Below are positions 24,659-33,272 of a DNA stretch of 38,456 nucleotides, in pieces. The stretch's first letter is position 1, and every line of letters starts with the position of its first letter. The notes beneath the pieces are model-generated. The model was given only the letters and a program-made list of their open reading frames with translations. It had not been told where the DNA came from and made no database searches. The stretch comes from Psychrobacter immobilis (GTDB lineage: Bacteria; Pseudomonadota; Gammaproteobacteria; Pseudomonadales; Moraxellaceae), in the NCBI GenBank assembly GCA_904846265.1, contig CAJHAA010000024.1, positions 1 to 38,456 on the forward strand. Reading direction: 5' to 3'. Made by a program: the position numbers and the translations under genes.

Positions 24659-24692
24659 CTTAAGAATTATTTAAGAATCAGGCTGTATTATT
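24659..24692 (+). promoter_or_regulatory. PmrA/QseB/BqsR-type box and -10 of the ferric reductase gene
   Basis: CTTAAG (24659-24664), 5 bp, TTTAAG (24670-24675), then 10 bp to TATTAT (24686-24691). Both half-sites fit HTTAAD exactly. The start codon is 80 bp further on. Confidence 0.65.
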
Positions 24693-24771
24693 AGCCATAC
24701 TTCTCAATAAATACCTACTTGTTAAATCAAGCTTTCTTAACGGCAATAAAATAATTTTTCGGGAGATTCTT

Positions 24772-26031
24772 ATGGCTTTAAAGTCATGGCAAGTGATCGG
24801 TAGTGTCGTACTGATCACTTCAATCACTGTACTCATGCAAATTTCCTCTGAAACGTGGATCACATCAGCAACAGTCAGTTTGATAATGGGTGCTTCGGCT
24901 TTAGCGTGCATGGCAAGCTCATGCATACTCGCTAGCCGTTGGCACGGTATTGAAAGGCTCTTTGGCGGTCTGGACAGGGTTTATGAAGCGCATAAGTGGA
25001 TTGCTATATGGGCACTTATTTTCGCTGTCTATCATTTTGTCTTCAAAGCCAAGCTAGACGCTTGGGATCTTGCGCCCATTTTGGAGTTGTCCAAATATTG
25101 GACGCGTTTGATGCGTCAACTCAGCCTTGTCGCGTTAGGTCTGATTATACTACTGGCGCTGAATCGCAAAATCCCGTATGGCAACTGGCGTTGGTTGCAT
25201 AAGTTCTCAGGCCCACTTTTTTTAATCGTTATACTACATTGGCTGAGCTTTGAGTCTCCCATCACACTGACTAGTCCAGCAGGTATTTGGTTAGCACTAC
25301 TTTGTTCTGTAGGCGTGATTGCAGCATTGTACAAGATGATATTGTACCCATTCATTGCCAAAGCCGGAGAGTATAAGTTAGTCGCTATATCCCAGGGCAA
25401 AGCGGCGGTACACTTGGAGTTTGAGCCAGTCCGTAAAGGGTTTCAATTTAAGGCTGGTCAATTTGCCTTTATCTCTCTTAAAGAACCAGGTTTGCACGAG
25501 CCGCATCCTTTTACCATAGCTAACGCACCTTCTGATACTGGACACATCCATTTTGTGATTCGAGCATTGGGTGATTATACAAAAAAGCTAAATGAACAAG
25601 CCAAAGTGGGTATGTTGGCTGATATTTATGCGCCTCATGGTAATTTTAAACGTATATCAAATGCAGAGCGTGAAATCTGGATTGGTGCCGGAGTAGGAAT
25701 CTCTCCCTTTATTTCTTGGCAAGAGGATAAAACTATCGGTCATTTTGAACGTGCCACTCTGATATATTGCTTCGATCCTGCGCGTGTTTTTCCAAGTGTT
25801 GAGCGTATGCAGGAGATGACAGAACAGTCTGGAGTAGATTTCGTAGCCAACCCAAGTGGCAGTAATGCCATGGCTGAAACCATTCGGCAAGTCGCCAGTG
25901 AAGTTAATCCAAAGCAGATTCAGATTAGTTTTTGCGGTCCAAAAGGGCTTTTAGGAAAAGTACAAGAGTTAATGAAAGAAAATGGTATTCCTGCCAAAAA
26001 TATTCATTATGAGTTTTTTGATTTTCGCTAG
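24772..26031 (+). CDS. Ferric-reductase/NADPH-oxidase-type flavocytochrome
   Basis: A 419-residue membrane flavoprotein. Six N-terminal helices (to about 205) with haem histidines in adjacent segments (EAHKWIAI, FAVYHFVF, WRWLHKFSG, VILHWLSF). An FAD domain follows with GQFAFISL and HPFTIAN (flavin-binding HPFT), then an NAD(P) domain with WIGAGVGISPF and FCGPKGLL and a terminal aromatic FFDFR. It should move electrons from cytosolic NAD(P)H through FAD and haems to the periplasm, reducing iron or another acceptor. It stands alone, divergent from the cytochrome b561 operon, under its own box promoter. GGGAG lies before the ATG. Confidence 0.9.
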   Translation: MALKSWQVIGSVVLITSITVLMQISSETWITSATVSLIMGASALACMASSCILASRWHGIERLFGGLDRVYEAHKWIAIWALIFAVYHFVFKAKLDAWDLAPILELSKYWTRLMRQLSLVALGLIILLALNRKIPYGNWRWLHKFSGPLFLIVILHWLSFESPITLTSPAGIWLALLCSVGVIAALYKMILYPFIAKAGEYKLVAISQGKAAVHLEFEPVRKGFQFKAGQFAFISLKEPGLHEPHPFTIANAPSDTGHIHFVIRALGDYTKKLNEQAKVGMLADIYAPHGNFKRISNAEREIWIGAGVGISPFISWQEDKTIGHFERATLIYCFDPARVFPSVERMQEMTEQSGVDFVANPSGSNAMAETIRQVASEVNPKQIQISFCGPKGLLGKVQELMKENGIPAKNIHYEFFDFR

Positions 26032-26222
26032 AACACGTACAATTTGCCGTGCTTAACACAAACCCAATAAGACAAATGGCACGCTGGCTCAAGTCATAAA
26101 GTCATCGGTGCTAGTGCTAAGTAGGCGAACGACAATGGTATACAGATTAATTTAAGTCATCGAACGTTGATCAGGAGCCTGGTGGTTTAAAGGCCGTCTT
26201 ATACTTAATGGTCTACAGTGAC

Positions 26223-26258
26223 TTAACATGAAATGGATATACCGCCATTTCATGTTAA
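26223..26258. repeat. Perfect 14-bp inverted repeat
   Basis: TTAACATGAAATGG and its exact complement with an 8-nt loop. No T tract follows on the plus strand, and on the minus strand GTC follows, so it is not a canonical intrinsic terminator. It lies 58 bp from the right 66-bp repeat and may belong to the same boundary. Confidence 0.7.
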
Positions 26259-26315
26259 AAAGGACACTACTGTGTACACGGAGCTACTATAAATAACTAG
26301 GAGTGATGATAACAA

Positions 26316-26381
26316 TAGCGTACAACCGAATATTCAAGTCCTCACTAGGGAACCGAACCAGTGAAAGCACCTGATTGGTTC
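26316..26381 (-). repeat. Right 66-bp inverted repeat framing the 14.4-kb cargo
   Basis: The reverse complement matches 11957-12022 at 58 of 66 positions. It lies 38 bp beyond the end of DUF5677 and marks the switch from the redox locus to the defence island. Confidence 0.85.
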
Positions 26382-26418
26382 GCCGTAGTTATACTATACT
26401 GTAGTCAAATCGTTCCGT

Positions 26419-27456
26419 TTACTCAGACTTAAAAAACAAATCGCCAATATCTTCTTTTAATTTCTCAATTACGTGTTGCGTAATCAAAGTATCAATGTTC
26501 GAATATATATTAAGTAATCCGACTGAAATCTGCGAAAGAGATAAAGCAGTCAATTGAGCAGGATCAGTCATACCTGAGTTGCTTGCTCCTACTAGTAGAA
26601 CGTCTTCTTTTGCCTCAGCTAGGCCAAGCTTGCTATTAATACCATGTGCATTTGCATGTATGTTTTGGCTTGCCCATTTATAATATGGTCGAAAGTGATC
26701 AAGATCTACAGCTTCTTCAATATTGAAAAAGTTAGGTTTTTTATTGTTTAATACGTTTGCCGCCCAACCGTAACTCGTCTTGAAGTCTTGCCCATATTTA
26801 CTAAGTAATTCTTCATAAGCTAACTTACATTCCATTAATTCTTCTTCAGAGAATTTAACGATATTTAGTCTTGGCTCGTAGTGATTGTATTGCCTCATAC
26901 CTTTATAAGACTCTACTACTTCATGTTGACGATAACGAATGGAAAGCTCGTTCTCATGAGCACTTAGAAAAAGAGCTGTAACTACTACCTCATGTAATGC
27001 GCGCCATCGTGCGTGAGCACCATCAGCAAAACCGCCTTTAAGTAACCAAAGTATCTCTGAAGAAATATGACAGGCTCTAGCATGTAAGCGAACTACAGTG
27101 TCAAATTTTACATTATTCTCTCGAGCTGCCCGGTCTCTATTGGTATTATTAAAATCTTCCCCTATTTCAGAACATGTAATAATAAAAATCTCTAAAGCAT
27201 CAAAGCCGCTTTTCCATCTCTCAATATTTCTATCTACGAACCCATCTGCATCGTCTCTAATCAATTTCAGATGGTTTTCGGATTCTTTATTTAATGATAA
27301 GACAATTGTATCGGCTATCTCTGGGATAGTTTCATTTATGAAATCTGAAGCAGAAGAGCTTATACAAGACGCTAGCTCAGATTTTGATAAACGACAATCG
27401 GCGCTTTCAACAGTCTTATGCAACATTTCGTTAAATATGTCTTGGTAATTATTCAT
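26419..27456 (-). CDS. DUF5677-domain protein (HEPN-like helical, putative defence)
   Basis: A 345-residue, mostly helical protein. The central segment (HARACHISSEILWLLKGGFADGAHARWRALHEVVVTALFL, about 125-165) and a later NIHANAHG stretch resemble DUF5677, a helical family often found in defence and toxin neighbourhoods. No signal peptide or membrane segment. It is the last gene of the leftward island, after a 225-bp gap from the Mrr-like gene that holds no recognisable feature, so it may have its own promoter. Biochemical activity unknown. Confidence 0.65.
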   Translation of the reverse strand: MNNYQDIFNEMLHKTVESADCRLSKSELASCISSSASDFINETIPEIADTIVLSLNKESENHLKLIRDDADGFVDRNIERWKSGFDALEIFIITCSEIGEDFNNTNRDRAARENNVKFDTVVRLHARACHISSEILWLLKGGFADGAHARWRALHEVVVTALFLSAHENELSIRYRQHEVVESYKGMRQYNHYEPRLNIVKFSEEELMECKLAYEELLSKYGQDFKTSYGWAANVLNNKKPNFFNIEEAVDLDHFRPYYKWASQNIHANAHGINSKLGLAEAKEDVLLVGASNSGMTDPAQLTALSLSQISVGLLNIYSNIDTLITQHVIEKLKEDIGDLFFKSE

Positions 27457-27681
27457 TATTTACTCTAAATTCATACTAATAAGTTATATCAGTTATTGAA
27501 AGATGGTGATCAAGATGAGCATGAAGGAATGATTGCTATTGATTTTATTGTTTTTCCTAGTAGTCAATGTAGCTGTGCCCTAGGACACTGTGACAGCAGG
27601 CATCTGATATAAATTGCAGCTAAGCATGCAAGGCCGTTAATAAACTCGAAAACCTGAAGCAGTCCAGGTGTTTATACCAAG

Positions 27682-28509
27682 CTAATAACGATTTACATCT
27701 ATAGATGGTCCATCTATTCCTACACCGCTAATTGGATTTGTATCAAAAATATACCTTCCAAATATTGAGTTGAAATTCTCTTCCGCATCTAGGAAATATT
27801 GTAAGATACCATCTAACAACTCCCGAAAAGTCGAACCATACCATGTGACTCCTGGCGCAATCTTAGATAAAACTTCCATTTTGAAAGTTTTAATGTCGGA
27901 AGGTGGATTAAGTAAAGTACCAGTATCAATCATAGGACTTATACTGAGCATATTAAACATTGCCAACATAAATGAAGATACACGATACTCTGAACGTAAC
28001 CGATCAAATAAATCCTTATTTTCTTTGGAAAGCTTGTTGTACTCTTTATCACGGTGATGATTGAATTCTTCAGTGTACTGTAAAACACGATCCGCAGCAT
28101 CCCCTACACGAGGACAGAAATATCTTGTCCACCAAGCTTCGAAATATCGTTGCTGAAATTCTAAATAAGTTAAACCAACAATGTTTGTGCTTCTAGTATA
28201 TTCTTTTGCTCCAGATTGTAGTCCGTGTTTGGAAATGATAAACCCAATGTTAGCGCCAGTTTCGTGCATAACAGTCGTAAATGAATGTACAACGGATTGA
28301 GGTATAGCTGAACTCCAGTTTTTGCATTCTACAATATATTTAATATTGTCTAAGCTTAGTCCATCGATAGCTAAAACATCAACGTTAACAGAGCCCCGTG
28401 GGGTAGGTATATTTACCTCAATATCTGACGACAAGCCAACATTGCGAAATATTCTCTTCACACCTAATTGAAGGTCTTGCCATTTATCAGGATATGGATT
28501 ATCAATCAT
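27682..28509 (-). CDS. Mrr-like restriction endonuclease domain protein
   Basis: A 275-residue protein. The N-terminal part carries a PD-(D/E)xK nuclease core of Mrr type: VNVDVLAIDG (Asp44) and IVECKNW (Glu61/Lys63), followed by a helix with GANIGFIISKHGLQSGAKEYTRS, the usual downstream motif of the Mrr family. The C-terminal 150 residues are helical and unrecognised and may sense the target. Type IV Mrr enzymes cut modified DNA, but many Mrr-fold proteins are effectors of other systems. It lies 49 bp after the DUF2971 gene in the same leftward run. Confidence 0.75.
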   Translation of the reverse strand: MIDNPYPDKWQDLQLGVKRIFRNVGLSSDIEVNIPTPRGSVNVDVLAIDGLSLDNIKYIVECKNWSSAIPQSVVHSFTTVMHETGANIGFIISKHGLQSGAKEYTRSTNIVGLTYLEFQQRYFEAWWTRYFCPRVGDAADRVLQYTEEFNHHRDKEYNKLSKENKDLFDRLRSEYRVSSFMLAMFNMLSISPMIDTGTLLNPPSDIKTFKMEVLSKIAPGVTWYGSTFRELLDGILQYFLDAEENFNSIFGRYIFDTNPISGVGIDGPSIDVNRY

Positions 28510-28558
28510 AGAGTTTGGAGTATCCTTTTAGCTAAGCGTAAGAATTGTTCTGTCTAAC

Positions 28559-29281
28559 TCATGTATAGCGTGGTGTGCCTTTCAAGCTTGATATATCTAC
28601 TCGATCACCGATACCCTTTTCAATAGCTAATTTTCGAACCTTCTCAATATCTGTGTCTGATAAAAATGGTCCAAGATGAATTCGCTCAATCAGATCGGTT
28701 ACTTCAAATTTAACTTTTATACCGTGCTCAGGTATATCTACTCCAAACTCTTCTGCCAATCGGAGAGAAATACCTATCCGAAACTCTTTTTCCCAATCGA
28801 AAGCAGTATGCTTATGCCAAAACCGTTCTATCATACTAACTTTCAGTTTTCCTTTGGTAAGATCAACATATTTGACATTGCCAACGCATAGATTTTCTTC
28901 AGCATATTTAGGGTTTAATCTAAACGGTTTTATGGATTTTTTTATCTTATCTAAGTTGGTTTGTATAGCTACACCCTTCCATTCATCGGCGTATAACTGC
29001 CACATGGCGTCGCTTTCATACAAGGATCTATGCCAACAACTTACTTTGGTTAAACGTTTTAATTCTTCAAAAGCTTTTTCAGTACCGTCAAGTTCCGCAT
29101 AACGTGGATCTGTTTTATATTCTGAAGATACTATTGCCACAGCTCCTTCAAACTTATCATTAAACTCACGCGCTGAAGCAAAGTACAACTCACCAGTATT
29201 CAGAAAATCTATTAGCCTTTCTGTTTTAAAATATCGCCATAATGGTTCTATAGTATTTGGCTCATCGCCGATAAAGTTCAT
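28559..29281 (-). CDS. DUF2971-family protein
   Basis: A 240-residue soluble protein with DUF2971 hallmarks: LWRYFKTERLIDFLNTGELYF and FNDKFEG near the N-terminus, VSCWHRSLYESDAMWQLYADEWKGVAI (about 80-105), and basic/acidic residues further on. The family is common in defence islands and phages; its function is not established. It starts 8 bp after the AbiV-like gene with AGGATAG before the ATG, so the two are probably co-translated. Confidence 0.75.
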   Translation of the reverse strand: MNFIGDEPNTIEPLWRYFKTERLIDFLNTGELYFASAREFNDKFEGAVAIVSSEYKTDPRYAELDGTEKAFEELKRLTKVSCWHRSLYESDAMWQLYADEWKGVAIQTNLDKIKKSIKPFRLNPKYAEENLCVGNVKYVDLTKGKLKVSMIERFWHKHTAFDWEKEFRIGISLRLAEEFGVDIPEHGIKVKFEVTDLIERIHLGPFLSDTDIEKVRKLAIEKGIGDRVDISSLKGTPRYT

Positions 29282-29289
29282 AATCTATC

Positions 29290-29922
29290 CTAATCGGTTT
29301 GTTGCATATTTTTAAGGATAGATTCCACTTTGATATAGAACTCATTAGCCTTATCGCATATAGTTGATACGCTTATAGTCATGCCCCAAAACTCATCAAC
29401 AAAAATTTCAATGGCTATTAACAAATGCTCTGCGGCTAGATTAGAATCAATATATTTTGATGGAATATGTAAACTTTCATTATCCCGCGCAAAATATAAC
29501 GACTTTTCCCTTAGTGATGAATATTCGCCAGAACTATAGCCTTCGAAAATCTCCTTAGCCCTATCAGCACCAATACTATTAGCTATGCGGTCACCAATTA
29601 GATAAACAGGTGATATTGCAATTTTATGCTTCATGTTATGGTTAAAAAGATGATCTTTTCCTCGTTTTACTTTTAGTAAATCCTTTTGTTGTGCTGCACG
29701 CATATACCCAGCTTTTATTTTGGCAATTTCTTCAAATATAGTGATTGATAAAAAAAGAGAGGGGGCAAAACTACCACTCTTCAACAAAGTGTATGATGCG
29801 CATATCAAATCGTAAATGTGAGCAATAGCATCGTTATACTCTTCTCGACCATGTAAGCCTGTATACCCATCTGAAAATATTACAGAAGCTTCTACAGCTA
29901 TGTTATTTCCGCTCTTTTCCAC
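29290..29922 (-). CDS. AbiV-like abortive infection protein (HEPN family)
   Basis: A 210-residue helical protein. The arrangement AIAHIYDLICASYTLLKSGSFAPSLFLSITIFEEIAKI and the following HNMKHKIAI resemble the AbiV abortive-infection family, a HEPN-type group first known from lactococcal phage resistance. The start is GTG at 29922 with a purine-rich AGAGAG upstream. It lies 90 bp after hsdR and 8 bp before the DUF2971 gene. The usual catalytic Rx4-6H motif of HEPN RNases is not obvious, so activity is uncertain. Confidence 0.6.
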   Translation of the reverse strand: MEKSGNNIAVEASVIFSDGYTGLHGREEYNDAIAHIYDLICASYTLLKSGSFAPSLFLSITIFEEIAKIKAGYMRAAQQKDLLKVKRGKDHLFNHNMKHKIAISPVYLIGDRIANSIGADRAKEIFEGYSSGEYSSLREKSLYFARDNESLHIPSKYIDSNLAAEHLLIAIEIFVDEFWGMTISVSTICDKANEFYIKVESILKNMQQTD

Positions 29923-30012
29923 AACTTATTCTCTCTTGTTAGCTCTATTTATCTGTTTTAGAAATTAAGTTTGATCTAGAGAAGCTGTTATTTTTAAAAT
30001 ATACCTTAACTA

Positions 30013-33000
30013 TCAAACCACCCTACTCTTCTTAAAGTTCTCAGCCTGCTCAAATATCTCTTTATAGACCTCTTTTGAATCAACGGGTGGATATCCCCAT
30101 TCATCGAGAAGCACCATCAAATCAAACTGTAGCTCCGCTTTGATGTCGTCGCGCTTGTTCCAATCCGTGTATTTGGCTTTCTCATCGATAAGCTTTTTTA
30201 CTTCTTTGGACAGCTCAATCAGCTTGTCTTCGGGATAGGTAAAATCGTATTTATGTGCCAGTGACAGCAGAATGTCATAAAATGCCTTTTCTTCAAAGTC
30301 GATACCCATTTCACCAAACGACGCCATCTCTTCGCGCAGCTCGTGATACAGCTTGATGATCTCATCAGAGAAGTCGCCGATGACTTCGGCGCGCAGTACA
30401 TCTTGCTCATCGCGGTCGTTATACTTTTCAACCAGCGCATTCATTTTCTTACTGAAATCAACGCCCTTAACCTTATTGGTCTTTTTCAGCTCACCAATGG
30501 CTTTAGCGAGTAGCTGTTGTAGTAGCTCTAACTTCGTGTTGGGCTGCTTAATCACCTCAAGCTTGGCTAGGTAGTCTTCATCGAAAATATCGATCTCACC
30601 GTCGGTGTTATCACCCAGCTTAAAGATTTCTTCAACGCCATCACTCAGCAGCGCGTCTTTCACCAAGTCACGTACCTTTTGGTTCATTTGTTCAACGTCA
30701 GGTGCGCCGCCCGTGGTGATTTTAAAGATGATGGTACGAATGGCTAGGTAGTAATGAATCTTGTCCTTGTGCGCCTTTGTGAGCTCACTGCTACCCACGC
30801 AAATATCATAGGCAGACTTCAAACGCTTGGCTAAATCCATAAAGCGTTTTTCTAGCTTTTTAGATTGCAGTGCAAAGTCAGCCGCTGCATTTAAGCAGTT
30901 CAGCTGTTCTAATGGCGTACCGTTGAAGTACAGGGTCGAATCGAACTTATGATAGACGGTATCGAGTAGGTTTAAATGATCTTTCACCACCACCACTGAC
31001 TTTTGGATATCTTCTAGGTTTTGAATCTGACCGCCAGTGTAATGTGAGAGCGCCAAGTTCATCTGTTTTTTGATGCCGATATAATCAACCACTAAGCCGC
31101 TCTCTTTGCCTTCAAACTTACGGTTGACCCGTGAGATGGTTTGAATCAGGCTATGCTTTTGCAAAGGTTTATCAATGTAGATGGTATCGAGAAAAGGTAC
31201 GTCAAAGCCTGTGAGCCACATATCGACAACGATGGCGATTTTAAAGTTAGATTTGCCATTTTTAAACTGACGGTCGAGCTCTTTACGATAGTCTTTATTA
31301 CCAAGATTATCCCACATACCTTTTGCGTCATCCTTGTTACGAGTCATGATCATCTTGACGCGCTCCATCGGTTTAACTTTTTTCTTATCGCTTTCAGATA
31401 AGGTTGAACCTTCTTCGCACGCTCGTACCTCATCCCACTCAGGACGCAGCTCTATGATGTCTTTGTACAGCTGATAGGCAGCTTCACGGCTGCTACAGAC
31501 AAACATCGCCTTGCCTTTTTGCGTCGTACCCTCTTCTACTCGCGCTTCATAATGCTGAACAAAGTCTTCAGCTATGGCACGGATGCGGTCAGGGTCACCA
31601 AGAATGGTGGACATGCTCGCCATGGCTTTTTTGCTTTTCTCTATCTGATATTCATTGGTGCCAGCGTCGGCGCTTTCTTGATAGTATTTTTCGACTTCAT
31701 CAAGCTGTTTGCTATCGAGTAGCACTTTGGCGGCGCGACCTTCATAGACAATACGCACGGTGATCTCATCAAATACCGACTCAACCATGGTGTAGCTATC
31801 AACGACTGGACCAAATACATCGAGAGTGGCATCAATCGGTGTACCCGTGAAGCCGACGTAAGTGGCATTGGGTAATGAGTCATGCAGATACTTAGCGAAG
31901 CCGTAGGTCTTTTTGACGCCATCTTCGGTAACGGTGATTTTTTGCTGGAGATTGATTTGACTGCGATGCGCTTCATCTGAGATACAGATAACGTTGGTAC
32001 GCTCTGTCAGTAGAGCTAAGTCTTCGGTAAACTTATGAATGGTGGTTAGGAATACGCCGCCACTCTTACGCCCTTTGAGCTCTTCTCTTAGCTCAGCACG
32101 ACTCTCGATACTGATGATATTCTCATCACCAATATAGGTCTTAGCATTGGTAAAGGTTTTGGATAACTGATCATCCAAATCGGTGCGGTCAGTGATTAAG
32201 ATAATGGTTGGACTACCAAGCGCCGCGTCTTTCATTAGCAGACGGGCTAAGAACAGCATGGTAAAGCTTTTACCACAGCCAGTCGCGCCAAAGTACGTAC
32301 CGCCTTTACCGTCACGTAAGCCATTATCGTCAATTAAGTTGCCATGACTATCGAGCTGTTTCATGTGCTGCTTGATGTTGGCGTATAGCTTGGTGGCAGC
32401 ATAATACTGCGGGTAACGACAAACGATTTTCTCTTCCCTACTGGATTTATCAGGCACATAGATGAAGTTGCGGATGACATCGAGCAAACGCGCCTTATCA
32501 AACAAGCCGCTAATCATGGTCAGTAAGGAGTGGATACCGTCTTTCTCTAACTTCTCATCGCCAGTGACTTTGCGCCAAGAGTAGTAGAACTCATAAGGCG
32601 CAAAGAAAGAGCCCATTTTTGCGTTGACCCCATCACTGATGACGCATAGCGCGTTATATTTAAACAGCTCTGGAATATCGCGCTTATAGCGAGTGGTCAG
32701 CTGGGTGTAGGCGTCAAACATGGTGGCATCTTCACGGATGCTGCTCTTAAACTCAAACACTACCAGTGGCAAGCCATTGATATAGAGAATGCCATCAGGG
32801 ATACGCAGCTCAAAGCCTTGTATCTCCATCTGATTAACGATGCGAAAGCGATTGTTATCGAGTGCCTCATAATCGATGAGCTGGATGTATAGATCTTTTT
32901 GGGTATAGTCCTCACGCTTCAAGAAAAACCCATCAGCGATAAACTTCATGATGGCTTTGTTGGTGTCGTACAGATCAGACGCAGGAAGGTACTCAAGCTT

Positions 33001-33195
33001 ATGAATGATGGACTCAATCTCATATTCTGTGATCAAGTCATCTCTATAACGGGTGGCTAGAAACTGTCGAAGATCAGACTTAATCAGCACATCGTCAGGG
33101 TTGCGGTCAAGTGCTTCACCAACCGTATGTGGATAGCCCTCAGCTGCTAGTAGTTCGATAATGGCCTGTTCAAGTCGGTCTTCAGTAAATTTCAA
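30013..33195 (-). CDS. hsdR: Type I restriction endonuclease subunit R
   Basis: A 1060-residue motor-nuclease that translocates DNA with ATP and cleaves far from the recognition site. The N-terminal nuclease has Pro133-Asp134 and Glu148-Phe-Lys150 (PD-ExK). The helicase core has Walker A GATGCGKS (303-310), DEAH (407-410), and later GFTGTP, MWLTGFDVP and QTISRVNRKF. The long helical C-terminus binds the methylase. The start is TTG at 33195 with AAAAGGA in front, a weak start that may keep the nuclease low. It is separated from hsdS by a gene for a secreted protein. Confidence 0.95.
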   Translation of the reverse strand: MKFTEDRLEQAIIELLAAEGYPHTVGEALDRNPDDVLIKSDLRQFLATRYRDDLITEYEIESIIHKLEYLPASDLYDTNKAIMKFIADGFFLKREDYTQKDLYIQLIDYEALDNNRFRIVNQMEIQGFELRIPDGILYINGLPLVVFEFKSSIREDATMFDAYTQLTTRYKRDIPELFKYNALCVISDGVNAKMGSFFAPYEFYYSWRKVTGDEKLEKDGIHSLLTMISGLFDKARLLDVIRNFIYVPDKSSREEKIVCRYPQYYAATKLYANIKQHMKQLDSHGNLIDDNGLRDGKGGTYFGATGCGKSFTMLFLARLLMKDAALGSPTIILITDRTDLDDQLSKTFTNAKTYIGDENIISIESRAELREELKGRKSGGVFLTTIHKFTEDLALLTERTNVICISDEAHRSQINLQQKITVTEDGVKKTYGFAKYLHDSLPNATYVGFTGTPIDATLDVFGPVVDSYTMVESVFDEITVRIVYEGRAAKVLLDSKQLDEVEKYYQESADAGTNEYQIEKSKKAMASMSTILGDPDRIRAIAEDFVQHYEARVEEGTTQKGKAMFVCSSREAAYQLYKDIIELRPEWDEVRACEEGSTLSESDKKKVKPMERVKMIMTRNKDDAKGMWDNLGNKDYRKELDRQFKNGKSNFKIAIVVDMWLTGFDVPFLDTIYIDKPLQKHSLIQTISRVNRKFEGKESGLVVDYIGIKKQMNLALSHYTGGQIQNLEDIQKSVVVVKDHLNLLDTVYHKFDSTLYFNGTPLEQLNCLNAAADFALQSKKLEKRFMDLAKRLKSAYDICVGSSELTKAHKDKIHYYLAIRTIIFKITTGGAPDVEQMNQKVRDLVKDALLSDGVEEIFKLGDNTDGEIDIFDEDYLAKLEVIKQPNTKLELLQQLLAKAIGELKKTNKVKGVDFSKKMNALVEKYNDRDEQDVLRAEVIGDFSDEIIKLYHELREEMASFGEMGIDFEEKAFYDILLSLAHKYDFTYPEDKLIELSKEVKKLIDEKAKYTDWNKRDDIKAELQFDLMVLLDEWGYPPVDSKEVYKEIFEQAENFKKSRVV

Positions 33196-33272
33196 TGGTA
33201 AGTCCTTTTTATTATTCTGTATTATCTTTCTCGATAACTAATACGCCAGTCCACGGCTAAACCAAAGCTAAA

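Larger units (their letters stand above)
24461..24771. other. Divergent regulatory region between cytochrome b561 and ferric reductase genes
   Basis: This 311-bp stretch has no gene. It contains two back-to-back box promoters, one for each flanking gene, described separately. No terminator is needed, because both neighbours are transcribed outward from it. Confidence 0.7.
26032..26418. other. Non-coding right boundary of the 14.4-kb cargo
   Basis: No gene is supportable. It contains a 14-bp-arm palindrome (26223-26258) and the right 66-bp repeat. The remaining sequence may be decayed but is not recognisable. Confidence 0.6.

Noticed and set aside
26223..26258. Inverted repeat as a terminator of the ferric reductase gene
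   Set aside because: No T run follows on either strand and it lies about 190 bp past the stop codon.
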